A stretch of 64,000 bases of DNA from AG25 sp035518815 (GTDB lineage Bacteria; Gemmatimonadota; Gemmatimonadetes; Gemmatimonadales; GWC2-71-9), in NCBI GenBank assembly GCA_035518815.1, contig DATIXG010000053.1, forward strand, positions 1 to 64,000. The letters run 5' to 3'. This document shows positions 56,410-64,000 of the stretch, piece after piece (within the stretch, counting starts at the first letter, position 1; each line of letters opens with the position of its first letter). The notes beneath the pieces are model-generated. The model ran no database searches. It had not been told where the DNA came from and saw nothing but the letters and a program-made list of their open reading frames with translations. A program made the position numbers and the translations under genes.

Positions 56410-56978
56410 TGCAGAAGCGCTGCACGTGGGCGGGCGACGATCCGCTGATGGTCGCCTATCACGATCGCGAATGGGGCGTCCCGGTCCACGACGACCGCAA
56501 ACACTTCGAGTTCCTGGTGCTCGACGCTTTTCAGGCCGGCCTGTCCTGGGCGATCGTGTTGAAGAAGCGGGAGAACTTTCGGCGCGCGTTCGACGACTTC
56601 GACCCTGAGAAGATCGCGCGCTACCGCGCAACGCGGATCGCGCGGCTGCTCCGGGACGAGGGCATCATCCGGAACCGCCAGAAGGTCGAGGGAACGGTGC
56701 GAAATGCGCGCGCGTTCCTCCAGGTCCAGGAGCAACATGGCTCCTTCGACGCGTTCGTGTGGGACTTCGTGGACGGGAAGGTGCGGCGGAATGCCTGGAA
56801 GGCACGGGGGCAGATTCCCGCCCGCACGGCGGAATCGGACCGGTTGAGCGCGGCCCTGAAGGCGCGTGACTTCACCTTCGTGGGCTCGACGATCTGTTAC
56901 GCGTACATGCAGGCGGCCGGCCTCGTGAACGATCACGTCGTGTCGTGCTTCCGGTACGCGGCCGTTCGCAAAGCCTGA
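56406..56978 (+). CDS. tag: DNA-3-methyladenine glycosylase I
   Basis: A 190-residue base-excision repair glycosylase. The zinc site is C6, H19 and HxxxC near the end (NDHVVSCF), as in E. coli Tag. The segment LVLDAFQAGLSWAIVLKKRENFR matches the helical active site, but the residue equal to E. coli Glu38 is Asp (D40). That can still polarise the base but is atypical. It is translationally coupled to htrA (4-nt overlap), an unusual partner. Confidence 0.93.
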   Translation: MMQKRCTWAGDDPLMVAYHDREWGVPVHDDRKHFEFLVLDAFQAGLSWAIVLKKRENFRRAFDDFDPEKIARYRATRIARLLRDEGIIRNRQKVEGTVRNARAFLQVQEQHGSFDAFVWDFVDGKVRRNAWKARGQIPARTAESDRLSAALKARDFTFVGSTICYAYMQAAGLVNDHVVSCFRYAAVRKA

Positions 56979-57079
56979 CGTCGAACCACGAGACGGAAGC
57001 GGTGTAGCAACGGTTCGTTACTTGCAGCGATTGTGTGCAGTGCGGTTGATGTGTCGCGGCAACGCAGCGCCCAAACGCG

Positions 57080-57095
57080 CGTGACGTAGCTCACG
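57080..57095. promoter_or_regulatory. CRP/FNR-like palindromic operator
   Basis: CGTGA-CGTAGC-TCACG is a perfect 5+5 palindrome matching the core GTGA-N6-TCAC of CRP-type sites, 46 nt upstream of the coiled-coil lipoprotein gene. No CRP-type regulator with an HTH is encoded in the window; the cNMP protein at 4529 lacks one. Confidence 0.4.
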
Positions 57096-57141
57096 CAATT
57101 CCTGGCACGAGGGCCGACGAAGGCCCGGGGGTAGAGGGGAC

Positions 57142-58014
57142 ATGCTCAGCAAAGCCCAACTGACAAAGTCTGGCGCGGCGATCGCGCTCGTGCTCCTCGC
57201 CGTCGCCGGGTGCCGGCAGGGTCCGCCTGTCGGCAGCCAAGGGACTCCCGAGGAAGTCTCCAAGATGTCCACCGAGCGGGATCAGCTCCTCGCGGAGGTG
57301 GCAGAAAACGCGCGGATGATGAGCGAGATCGGAGCCGACCTCGCCCGCGTGCGCATCCCGAGCCGCGCGCTCAAGGTGTCGAGCGAGTCGCCGGTGCGCG
57401 CCCAGCGCGACAGCATCATTGCGCGCATCCACTACGTGACGACGCGCGTGAACGAAAGCGAGCGCAAGCTGAAGGAGAGCGAGGACCGGATCCACGCGCT
57501 GACGACGCTGTCCGACAGCCTGCGGTCGTCGCTCGAGGCTTCCGTGCAGAACTACGAGTCGGTCCTCGAGGCGCAGCGCGCCACGATTGCGGCGCTCACT
57601 GACCAGATCAATCAGCTCACGGCTGACAACGTCGCGCTCACGGACACCGTGACCCAGCTCAAGACGATCAACAACACGGTGTACTACGTGATCGGGACGC
57701 GCGACGAGCTGTTGAAGAAGGGGATCGTGGTGCAGGAGGGCGGCAGCCGGTTCCCTCTGATCTTTGCCAAGGTCGGGGTGACGGTGGTCCCCGCCCGCCA
57801 GCTCGACCCGGCGGCGTTCACGCCGATCAACAAGCGGGCCGTCACCGAGATCCCGCTCCCGAGCTCCGATCACGCCTACCGGATCGCCTCGCGCCAGGAC
57901 CTGGACGGCCTGGTGACGGCCGCCGATGGCGGGAAGATCAACGGTACCTTGAAGATCGCGAACCCCGACAAGTTCTGGTCCACCTCGCGGTTCTTGATCC
58001 TGATCGAGAGCTGA
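57142..58014 (+). CDS. coiled-coil lipoprotein of unknown function
   Basis: A 290-residue lipoprotein (VLLAVAGCR). Residues 35-175 are predicted coiled-coil with heptads (ERDQLLAEVAENARMMSEIGADL, then VLEAQRATIAALTDQINQLTADNVALTDTVTQL). Residues 176-290 form a beta-rich domain (VYYVIGTRDELLKKGIVVQEGGSRF...). The shape suggests an envelope-spanning or oligomeric protein. GGTAGAGGGG precedes the ATG. A CRP-like palindrome lies upstream and a good terminator follows. Confidence 0.72.
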   Translation: MLSKAQLTKSGAAIALVLLAVAGCRQGPPVGSQGTPEEVSKMSTERDQLLAEVAENARMMSEIGADLARVRIPSRALKVSSESPVRAQRDSIIARIHYVTTRVNESERKLKESEDRIHALTTLSDSLRSSLEASVQNYESVLEAQRATIAALTDQINQLTADNVALTDTVTQLKTINNTVYYVIGTRDELLKKGIVVQEGGSRFPLIFAKVGVTVVPARQLDPAAFTPINKRAVTEIPLPSSDHAYRIASRQDLDGLVTAADGGKINGTLKIANPDKFWSTSRFLILIES

Positions 58015-58029
58015 CCCAGCTGTCTCTGC

Positions 58030-58062
58030 ACAGCCCCGCGCCGCCAGGCGACGCGGGGCTGT
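58030..58062 (+). terminator. intrinsic terminator after the coiled-coil gene
   Basis: ACAGCCCCGCG pairs with CGCGGGGCTGT (11 bp, 11-nt loop), followed by TCATTTTG. It begins 16 nt after the stop codon. Confidence 0.75.
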
Positions 58063-58167
58063 TCATTTTGTGCAACTTGACCGGCCCACGCCCGCGTTGC
58101 GACCTTGCGGCACCGGCAAACCACGATCGTCGCACCGTCCGCCAACCGAGAGGCCTGGTACTGGTAC

Positions 58168-59376
58168 ATGAAAGCCACACTCGCCGCATTGCTGGCCGTG
58201 CTGCCGCTGCTGGCGGCCGCCGGCTCCCGGAACGCCACGGCAGGCCGCTCGGACGAGTCGGTGTTCGTCAACGGCCTGAAGCCCGGCCAACACGAGTCGC
58301 TCCTCTACGTCTGGACGAGCGACCCCGATGCAAAGGACCCCGACTTCCTGAGCGTCATCGACGCGAACCCCGCATCGCCGACGTACGGCAAGGTGATTGC
58401 GACCGCGCCGACCACCGGATCCACTGGCAACGAGGCACACCACTTCGGCTACACCGCGGACGCCGACCGCATCTTCGCCGGGGGGCTCTTCACGAACCGC
58501 CTGTTCATCTATGACGTGAAGACCGACCCGCGGAAGCCGAAACTCATCACGACCGTGGCCGACCTCGCGGCCACCACCGGCTACTCGGGCCCGCACACGT
58601 TTTACGCGGTGCCCGGCGGCGTCATGATCGCGATGCTCGGCGGCAAGGATGGCGGCGCGCCTGGCGGGCTCGTCACCCTCGACAACGATGGCAAGTTCGT
58701 GAAGGCCCTGGCCGCGCCCGAGTACATGTATGACGTCGGCGTGAAGCGCGAGCTGAATCTCATGATCTCATCGAGCTGGGCGCATCCCCACAGCATCATC
58801 CACGGCATGGCCCCGATGAGCGAAGTCGGCGACGAGGTCGTCGCGTGGGATTTCGCGACGGGCAAAGTGCTGCAGGAAGCGCACCTGGACAAGGCGCCGC
58901 TCGAGATCCGCTGGCTGCATGCGGGCACCGCTCGCGGCGGGTTCGTCAACTGCGCGTTCGGCAACAGCGTGTGGCATTGGGAGGTGAAGGACGGCAAGCT
59001 GGACTTCGCCAAGGTGCTCCAGCTGCCGGACGGATCGATCCCGGCCGACATGCGGATTTCCTACGACGACAAGTTCCTGTTCGTGTCGTTGTTCGGCGCC
59101 GGCGCCGTCAATCAGTATGACATCTCGAATCCCGTGAAGCCGACCCTGGTCAGCACCGTGGCGGTGCCCCAAGCCCAAATGATGAAACTGACCCCGGACA
59201 ACCAGCGGCTCTACATCAGCAACTCGCTCCTGTCCAACCTGGATGGCAAGGTGCCCTACCGGGTGCGACTGATCAACGTCGGCCCGAAGGGGATGGCACT
59301 CGATCCCAAGTTCGATGTGGATTTCGAGAATCTGCCCACCGGCCAGGCCCGCCCGCACGACATGCTGTTGAAATAG
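58168..59376 (+). CDS. exported SBP56-family protein (methanethiol oxidase-like)
   Basis: A 402-residue beta-propeller protein of the selenium-binding protein 56 family, which includes copper-dependent methanethiol oxidase (CH3SH to formaldehyde, H2S and H2O2). LLYVWTSDPDAKDPDFLSVID, GNEAHHFGY, GPHTFYAVP, SSWAHPHSIIHGM and QARPHDMLL hold the conserved histidines expected at the copper site. ATG 58168 begins a signal peptide, consistent with the periplasmic bacterial enzyme. No SCO1/SenC copper-chaperone gene, common next to bacterial mtoX, is seen nearby. Confidence 0.88.
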   Translation: MKATLAALLAVLPLLAAAGSRNATAGRSDESVFVNGLKPGQHESLLYVWTSDPDAKDPDFLSVIDANPASPTYGKVIATAPTTGSTGNEAHHFGYTADADRIFAGGLFTNRLFIYDVKTDPRKPKLITTVADLAATTGYSGPHTFYAVPGGVMIAMLGGKDGGAPGGLVTLDNDGKFVKALAAPEYMYDVGVKRELNLMISSSWAHPHSIIHGMAPMSEVGDEVVAWDFATGKVLQEAHLDKAPLEIRWLHAGTARGGFVNCAFGNSVWHWEVKDGKLDFAKVLQLPDGSIPADMRISYDDKFLFVSLFGAGAVNQYDISNPVKPTLVSTVAVPQAQMMKLTPDNQRLYISNSLLSNLDGKVPYRVRLINVGPKGMALDPKFDVDFENLPTGQARPHDMLLK

Positions 59377-59438
59377 GGGTTCGGGGTTAGGGGCTGGGGC
59401 TTGGGGCCCAGCCCTAACCCCCAACCCCTAACCCCTAG
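59374..59438. repeat. TTAGGGG-type repeat palindrome between convergent genes
   Basis: The 58 nt between the SBP56 and ABC permease stops consist of G-rich TTAGGGG-like units followed by their complements (CCCCTAA). The core GGGCTGGG (59391-59398) pairs with CCCAGCCC (59407-59414), and GGGGTTA/TAACCCC extend it with a one-base bulge. It probably acts as a bidirectional terminator, and the G-rich arm could form a G-quadruplex. Confidence 0.7.
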
Positions 59439-60241
59439 CTGAACGCCCGCCGCTCGAACGCCCGCTCTCCCCACACCCAGAACGCTGCTGAAATGATCGT
59501 GAGCGCGAGCCACACGAAGCCGAGCGGCATGTGCGGGAGGCCAGGAGTGAGGGCGCCACGCATCCCTTCCGAGACGTAGACGAGCGGGTTGACGAGGACG
59601 GCGTACTTGAGGACCGGCACCGCGGCGAGACCCTGCCACGGGTAGTACGCGCAGCCGAAGAAGATCGTCGGCGCGACAATCACCGAAAACATCAAGCCGA
59701 CTTGCTGCGGCTGAATGGCCGTGCCGAGCAGCAGGCCCATGGCCGAGAAGGCGGTGGCGCCGAGCAGCGTGACGAGCGCCAGGGCTCCCCCTTCCGTCCA
59801 CGTGAGACCCGCGATCGGCCCCATGATCAGCCGGGCGATGGGGAGCACGAAGATGGCTGCCACGAGTCCCTGGATCACGCCCGCCACCACCTTCTCGAAG
59901 GCGATCATGCGCGCGGACGCGGGCGCGAGGAGCCGGTCTTCGATCTCCCTCGTCCACCCGAAGTCCTGCACCAGCGGCAGCGCGACCGACTGGATGCTCG
60001 ACAGTGCAAGACTGATTGCGATAATGCCGGGCAAGAGCGCCGTCCCGTACCCTTGCTGCACAAAGTGCATTTTCGGGAGCAGGTACCCGAACACCACCAC
60101 GAACAGGATGGGCTGGAGCGTCGTGCGGACGAGGAAATACGGCAGCTCGCGTTGCGCCACGCGAAGGTCCCGCAGCAGCAGAGCCCAGAAGACCTGCCGG
60201 GCGGCGACGGTCGGGCGAACGGGAGCGATGCTGGCGGTCAA
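59435..60241 (-). CDS. ABC-2 type transporter permease
   Basis: A 268-residue membrane protein with six hydrophobic segments and the ABC-2 family pattern (VFWALLLRDLRVAQRELPYFLVRTTLQPILF, AYYPWQGLAAVPVLKYAVLVNPLVYVSEGMR). TTG 60241 overlaps the stop of the ATPase gene (TTGA). Together they form a DrrAB-like exporter for drugs, lipids or polysaccharide; substrate unknown. Confidence 0.9.
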   Translation of the reverse strand: MTASIAPVRPTVAARQVFWALLLRDLRVAQRELPYFLVRTTLQPILFVVVFGYLLPKMHFVQQGYGTALLPGIIAISLALSSIQSVALPLVQDFGWTREIEDRLLAPASARMIAFEKVVAGVIQGLVAAIFVLPIARLIMGPIAGLTWTEGGALALVTLLGATAFSAMGLLLGTAIQPQQVGLMFSVIVAPTIFFGCAYYPWQGLAAVPVLKYAVLVNPLVYVSEGMRGALTPGLPHMPLGFVWLALTIISAAFWVWGERAFERRAFS

Positions 60242-61209
60242 TCGAGCTTCCTTCCAGTGAGAGAGATGAACAGCGTCTCGAGAGAGGGCGGCGACAGGTC
60301 GATGTGCGCGACCGCGCGACCCGCCTGCTCGGCAGCCTTTACGAGGCCCGCAATCGCCTCGCCGGGACGTTCGGCGTAGGCTCGCAACACCGCACCTTCC
60401 GCGTCGGCCCGCAGCACGCCCGGCAGGCCGCGCGCCGTGGTGGCGACGGCAGCCGCGTCGCCGTCCAGCCGCAGCTCGATCAGGCTGCCCCCCGGGGCTC
60501 GAGCCTTGAGCGCAGCCGGGCCATCCAGCGCGAGGAGGCGCCCGTGATCTACGATCGCCACCCGCTCGCACAACCGGTCCGCTTCCTCCATATAGTGCGT
60601 CGTCATCACGATCGTACGGCCCTCCGCGTGAAGACCGCGCAGGATCTGCCATAACTCGAGGCGCGCCTGGGGATCGAGCCCGACCGACGGCTCGTCCAGA
60701 AACAGCACTTGGGGATCGTGGACGAGGGCGCGGGCGATCATGAGGCGTTGCTGCTGGCCCCCGGAGATTTCGTCCACCTTCGCTCCCGCCCGCTCGCCGA
60801 GGCCGAGCATGTCGAGCAAACCCCGAGCGCGGGTGGCGGCCGGTTTGCGGGCGATTCCGAAGTAGGCAGCGTGAAACAGGAGGTTTTCGAGCACGGTGAG
60901 ACTGCGGTCCGGGTTGGGCCGCTGCGGCACGACGCCGATCCGCTGCTTCACGGCAACCGGGGCCTGGGCGACGTCGGCCCCTGCCACCTCCGCTGAACCG
61001 GAGGTGGGCCGCACGCGCGTCGTGAGAATCCCGATGGTCGTGGTCTTGCCAGCCCCGTTCGGACCGAGGAGCCCGAAGAACTCGCCGGCGCGGACTTCGA
61101 GGTCGAGCCCCTCGAGCGCGACGATCTCGCCCCTCCCGCCGGCCCCATTCGCGGCCCCGGGATAGACCTTGCGCAACGCATGTGTGCGGATCGCCGCGGG
61201 CCTAGTCAT
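60238..61209 (-). CDS. ABC transporter ATP-binding protein (DrrA-like)
   Basis: A 323-residue ATPase with Walker A GPNGAGKTTT, Q-loop VPQRPN, signature ISGGQQQRL, Walker B VLFLDEPSVGLD and H-loop TTHYMEEAD. The C-terminal 90 residues (LIELRLDGDAAAVATTARGLPGV... LETLFISLTGRKLD) are the extension typical of DrrA/daunorubicin-resistance ATPases that pair with ABC-2 permeases. It is coupled to the permease gene. Confidence 0.94.
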   Translation of the reverse strand: MTRPAAIRTHALRKVYPGAANGAGGRGEIVALEGLDLEVRAGEFFGLLGPNGAGKTTTIGILTTRVRPTSGSAEVAGADVAQAPVAVKQRIGVVPQRPNPDRSLTVLENLLFHAAYFGIARKPAATRARGLLDMLGLGERAGAKVDEISGGQQQRLMIARALVHDPQVLFLDEPSVGLDPQARLELWQILRGLHAEGRTIVMTTHYMEEADRLCERVAIVDHGRLLALDGPAALKARAPGGSLIELRLDGDAAAVATTARGLPGVLRADAEGAVLRAYAERPGEAIAGLVKAAEQAGRAVAHIDLSPPSLETLFISLTGRKLD

Positions 61210-61231
61210 GTGGATCGAGCCCCTCCCCCCT

Positions 61232-61237
61232 TACTTT
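61232..61237 (+). promoter_or_regulatory. candidate -10 of a leaderless ilvD transcript
   Basis: TACTTT ends 7 nt before the ilvD ATG and there is no ribosome binding site in the C-rich region upstream. It fits the TAnnnT pattern seen before ku, aguB and the CDGSH gene. Confidence 0.35.
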
Positions 61238-61244
61238 ACACGAC

Positions 61245-62924
61245 ATGTCCGAGCTACGCAGCCGCACTATCACGCAAGGCGTTCAGCGCTCGCCCAACCG
61301 CGCCATGCTGCGCGCGGTGGGGTTCGGTGACCGCGATTTCGACAAGCCCATCATCGGGATCGCGAACGCCTACAGCACGACTACCCCCTGCAACATGGGG
61401 CTCGACCGACTCGCGCGACGCGCCGAAGCGGCCCTCCGCACCGCGGGAACGATGCCGCAAATGTTCGGCACGATCACCGTGAGCGACGGCATCTCCATGG
61501 GCACCGAGGGGATGAAGTATTCGCTCGTCTCGCGCGAGGTGATCGCCGACTCGATCGAAACGGCCTGCAACGCGCAGGCGATGGATGGCCTGCTCGCCGT
61601 AGGCGGATGCGACAAGAACATGCCGGGCGCCATGATGGCGATCGCCCGCATGAACATCCCGGCCATCTTTGTCTACGGCGGCACGATCAAGCCCGGCCAG
61701 TACGCCGGGCGCGACCTCACGGTCGTCAGCGTGTTCGAGGCCGTGGGAGAGTTCAGCGCCAAGAAGATCGATGCCTCCGAGCTGCTCGAGGTCGAACGGC
61801 ACGCCTGCCCCGGGGCGGGCTCGTGCGGCGGCATGTTCACGGCGAACACGATGTCGTCCCTGTTCGAGGCGATGGGAATGAGCCTGCCGTTCTCCTCGAC
61901 GATGGCCGCGGAAGACGCCGAGAAGGCCGACAGCGCGGCCCGTTCGGCGGACGCCCTGGTCGAAGCCATCCGGCGCGATCTCCGCCCCCGGCAGATCCTC
62001 ACGCGCCAGGCGTTCGAGAACGGCATCACCGTCGCAATGGCAGTCGGCGGGTCGACCAACGCCGTGCTGCACCTGCTCGCGATCGCGCAGGCCGCGAGCG
62101 TACCGCTCTCGCTCGACGACTTCGAGGCCATCCGCCTCCGCGTCCCCGTGCTCTGCGACTTGAAGCCGTCGGGACGCTTTGTGGCTACCGATCTGCATCG
62201 CGCGGGCGGGGTGCCCCAGGTAATGAAGATGCTGCTCGGCCACGGTGTGCTTCACGGCGATGCCCTGACGATCACCGGACGAACAATTGCCGACGTCTTG
62301 AAGGACATCCCCGGGGAGCCCAGGCGCGATCAGGAGGTCATTCGCCCCTGGGACCGTCCCGTCTACCCGCAGGGCCATCTCGCCGTACTGCGTGGCAACC
62401 TCGCCACCGAGGGGAGCGTCGCCAAGGTGAGCGGCGTCAAGCAACGGCGCATCACGGGACCGGCACGCGTGTTCGATTCGGAGGAAGCATGCCTCGCCGC
62501 GATCCTCGAGCGACGGATCAACGCGGGCGACGTGATCGTGATCCGATACGAGGGGCCGAAGGGCGGCCCCGGGATGCGCGAGATGCTCTCGCCCACCGCG
62601 GCGCTCGTCGGCGCCGGGCTCGGGGACTCGGTGGGACTCATCACCGATGGCCGGTTCTCGGGAGGCACCTACGGCCTCGTGGTGGGCCATGTCGCGCCCG
62701 AGGCGGCTGTCGGCGGGGCGATCGCCCTGGTCCAGGAAGGTGACTCCATCACAATCGACGCGGAGAAACACACGTTGCAGCTCGACGTGACTGCGAGCGA
62801 GCTGGACAAGCGCCGCGCACGCTGGCGTCCCCCCGTCCCGCGCTACACCTCAGGGGTGCTCAGCAAGTACGCCCGCTTGGTCTCGAGCGCGAGTCTGGGA
62901 GCTGTCACCGACCTCACCCCCTGA
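61245..62924 (+). CDS. ilvD: dihydroxy-acid dehydratase
   Basis: A 559-residue Fe-S dehydratase that converts 2,3-dihydroxy-isovalerate to 2-oxoisovalerate in valine/leucine (and isoleucine) synthesis. Cluster ligands lie in GGCDKNMPGAMM and CPGAGSCGGMFTANTM, and in the Cys of TTPCNMGL. Mg-binding and lid residues (SDGISMGTEGMKYSL, GRFSGGTYGLVVGH) are present. It is full length. Its 3' end overlaps the convergent leuB by 11 nt, placing two branched-chain genes tail to tail. Confidence 0.96.
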   Translation: MSELRSRTITQGVQRSPNRAMLRAVGFGDRDFDKPIIGIANAYSTTTPCNMGLDRLARRAEAALRTAGTMPQMFGTITVSDGISMGTEGMKYSLVSREVIADSIETACNAQAMDGLLAVGGCDKNMPGAMMAIARMNIPAIFVYGGTIKPGQYAGRDLTVVSVFEAVGEFSAKKIDASELLEVERHACPGAGSCGGMFTANTMSSLFEAMGMSLPFSSTMAAEDAEKADSAARSADALVEAIRRDLRPRQILTRQAFENGITVAMAVGGSTNAVLHLLAIAQAASVPLSLDDFEAIRLRVPVLCDLKPSGRFVATDLHRAGGVPQVMKMLLGHGVLHGDALTITGRTIADVLKDIPGEPRRDQEVIRPWDRPVYPQGHLAVLRGNLATEGSVAKVSGVKQRRITGPARVFDSEEACLAAILERRINAGDVIVIRYEGPKGGPGMREMLSPTAALVGAGLGDSVGLITDGRFSGGTYGLVVGHVAPEAAVGGAIALVQEGDSITIDAEKHTLQLDVTASELDKRRARWRPPVPRYTSGVLSKYARLVSSASLGAVTDLTP

Positions 62925-64000
62925 CCCCCTCTCCGCGATGCGGAGCGGGGGAACGGTTGACGGCGGTCGAGAGCCCCACCAGCTCCGCGACCCGCTCTCC
63001 CATCTCCCGCGTACCGAGGACCGCTTCCCCCGGGTCCGCGATGTCCCTGGTCCGAGCCCCTTGGTCGAGCACCGCTCGAATCGCCGCGTCGACCGCATCT
63101 GCGGCTTCCGTCTGCTTCAGCCCGTACCGCAGCAGCATTCCCGCCGAGGCGATCGCGCCCAGGGGATTCGCGATGCCCTTCCCGGCGATCGTGGGAGCCG
63201 ACCCGTGGATCGGCTCGAACAGGCCCGGCCCATTGCCCAACGACGCTGACGGCAAAAGGCCGAGTGAGCCGACCAGGACGGCGGCCTCATCGCTCAGAAT
63301 GTCACCGAACATGTTCTCGGTCAGCACGACGTCGAGCGTCGCTGGGTCCGAAACGAGCCGCATCGCCGCATAGTCGACGTAGAGATGTTCGAGCCGAACG
63401 TCCTGGTACTCGCGCCCGACCCTAGTGACAGTATCACGCCATAATTGCGACACTTCAAGCACATTCGCCTTGTCTACTGATGTCACTACTCGCCGGCGGC
63501 GCCGCGCGGAGTCGAACGCTACCCGCGCCACGCGCTCGATTTCCGAGACCGTATACCGGAGGGTGTTCACGGCCTCGAGCGCTGTCTTCCCGCGGGGTTC
63601 ACCGTAGTAGAGACCCCCGGTCAGCTCGCGTACGATCAGGAGGTCGACACCCGCCAGGCGCTCGGGCCGGAGCGGTGAATGCCCCGCGAGGGCCGGATGA
63701 ATGGCGACCGGCCGGAGATTGGCGTACACGCCGAGCAACGCGCGGAGAGCGAGCAATCCCGTCTCGGGCTTGAGCTCCCTCGGCGCCGAATCGAGCGACG
63801 GATCGCCGACGGCGCCGAGCAGTACGGCGTCCGCTGCCGCCACGGCTCGGCGAGTCTCCTCAGGGAGCGGGCTCCCCGCTGCGGCAACGGCACAGGCCCC
63901 GACGAGGTATTGGGGCATGGCCAATCGCAGCCCGAAGCGGTCCGCGGCGGCGAGCAGCACGCGCTCCGCCTCGGCGGTGACCTCGGGACCGATCCCGTCG
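62914..64000 (-). CDS. leuB: 3-isopropylmalate dehydrogenase (5' end outside window)
   Basis: LeuB oxidises and decarboxylates 3-isopropylmalate to 2-oxoisocaproate in leucine synthesis. The open frame continues past 64000 and starts with DGIGPEVTAEAERVLLAA. Substrate and cofactor motifs are LRPVAIHPAL, RELTGGLYYGEPRG, the catalytic Tyr region NTLRYTVSEIERV, VDKANVLEVS, DYAAMRLV, ENMFGDILSDEA and GSAPTIAGKGIANP. It overlaps ilvD by 11 nt at the 3' end. Confidence 0.95.
   Translation of the reverse strand, partial: DGIGPEVTAEAERVLLAAADRFGLRLAMPQYLVGACAVAAAGSPLPEETRRAVAAADAVLLGAVGDPSLDSAPRELKPETGLLALRALLGVYANLRPVAIHPALAGHSPLRPERLAGVDLLIVRELTGGLYYGEPRGKTALEAVNTLRYTVSEIERVARVAFDSARRRRRVVTSVDKANVLEVSQLWRDTVTRVGREYQDVRLEHLYVDYAAMRLVSDPATLDVVLTENMFGDILSDEAAVLVGSLGLLPSASLGNGPGLFEPIHGSAPTIAGKGIANPLGAIASAGMLLRYGLKQTEAADAVDAAIRAVLDQGARTRDIADPGEAVLGTREMGERVAELVGLSTAVNRSPAPHRGEGVRG

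Noticed and set aside
61254..62771. A 505-codon open frame antisense to ilvD
   Set aside because: Same reason: a shadow frame opposite a fully conserved gene.

Overview
The window is a dense, GC-rich bacterial chromosome segment with many 1-11 nt gene overlaps, frequent GTG/TTG starts, many secreted proteins and lipoproteins, and no rRNA, tRNA, transposase, integrase, phage gene or CRISPR array that I can see. The gene set (EF-P of the 'TPGNLRAF' type, OFA-type MFS, DPP-IV, LigD/Ku, DUF255 thioredoxin-fold lipoprotein, several lineage-type secreted proteins without recognisable domains) is most consistent with a Gram-negative soil or sediment bacterium of the Gemmatimonadota type. That placement is inference from gene content and composition, not a database match.

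Layout. 1-5.4 kb: 3' end of acetyl-CoA synthetase, a VKOR-DsbA disulfide-forming operon, OsmC, a CDP-alcohol phosphatidyltransferase, a cNMP-binding protein and DoxX. 5.4-12.4 kb: a TPR protein divergent from argJ, an ECF sigma factor operon containing a membrane-anchored CBM48 protein, a DUF255 lipoprotein, a CDGSH iron-sulfur protein and a tiny zinc ribbon. 12.4-25.2 kb: P5C dehydrogenase, VOC enzyme, two sensor kinases and a NarL-type regulator, a methyltransferase, DUF1097 protein, OFA transporter, an unassigned two-gene membrane/His-motif module, PEBP and a serine beta-lactamase-fold hydrolase. 25.2-30.6 kb: agmatine-to-putrescine genes aguB-aguA, an MFS transporter and dipeptidyl peptidase IV. 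30.6-37.1 kb: glutamate synthase gltBD behind a leader with an intrinsic terminator. 37.1-43.5 kb: a Tat-exported DsrE-like protein with a TsdA-like dihaem cytochrome, ACT protein, aldehyde dehydrogenase, DNA polymerase IV, BON and EVE proteins. 43.5-49.7 kb: phosphoesterase, alpha/beta hydrolase, and a complete bacterial NHEJ pair (ligD and ku, divergent) followed by an HTH-TPR protein. 49.7-59.4 kb: Ig-like lipoproteins, DUF72, a Cas4-like/DUF2779 nuclease, EF-P, HtrA protease, Tag glycosylase, coiled-coil lipoprotein and an exported SBP56/methanethiol oxidase. 59.4-64 kb: ABC-2 exporter, ilvD and the 3' part of leuB.

How the parts work together. Nitrogen metabolism is prominent (argJ, P5C dehydrogenase, aguAB, gltBD, ilvD/leuB). 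DNA maintenance is represented by ligD/ku, dinB, tag and the DUF2779 nuclease. Envelope redox and sulfur chemistry is represented by VKOR/DsbA, OsmC, the DsrE-like/TsdA-like pair and methanethiol oxidase.

Most interesting non-coding signals: (i) a promoter, about 185-nt leader, alternative pairings and a textbook terminator in front of gltB; (ii) a shared symmetric TATGATA/TATCATA core between ligD and ku and again between the TPR gene and argJ; (iii) -10-like hexamers only 6-9 nt upstream of several start codons that lack a Shine-Dalgarno, suggesting leaderless mRNAs; (iv) a 23-bp inverted repeat of intergenic character forming the interdomain linker of LigD; (v) a TTAGGGG-type repeat palindrome between two convergent genes.
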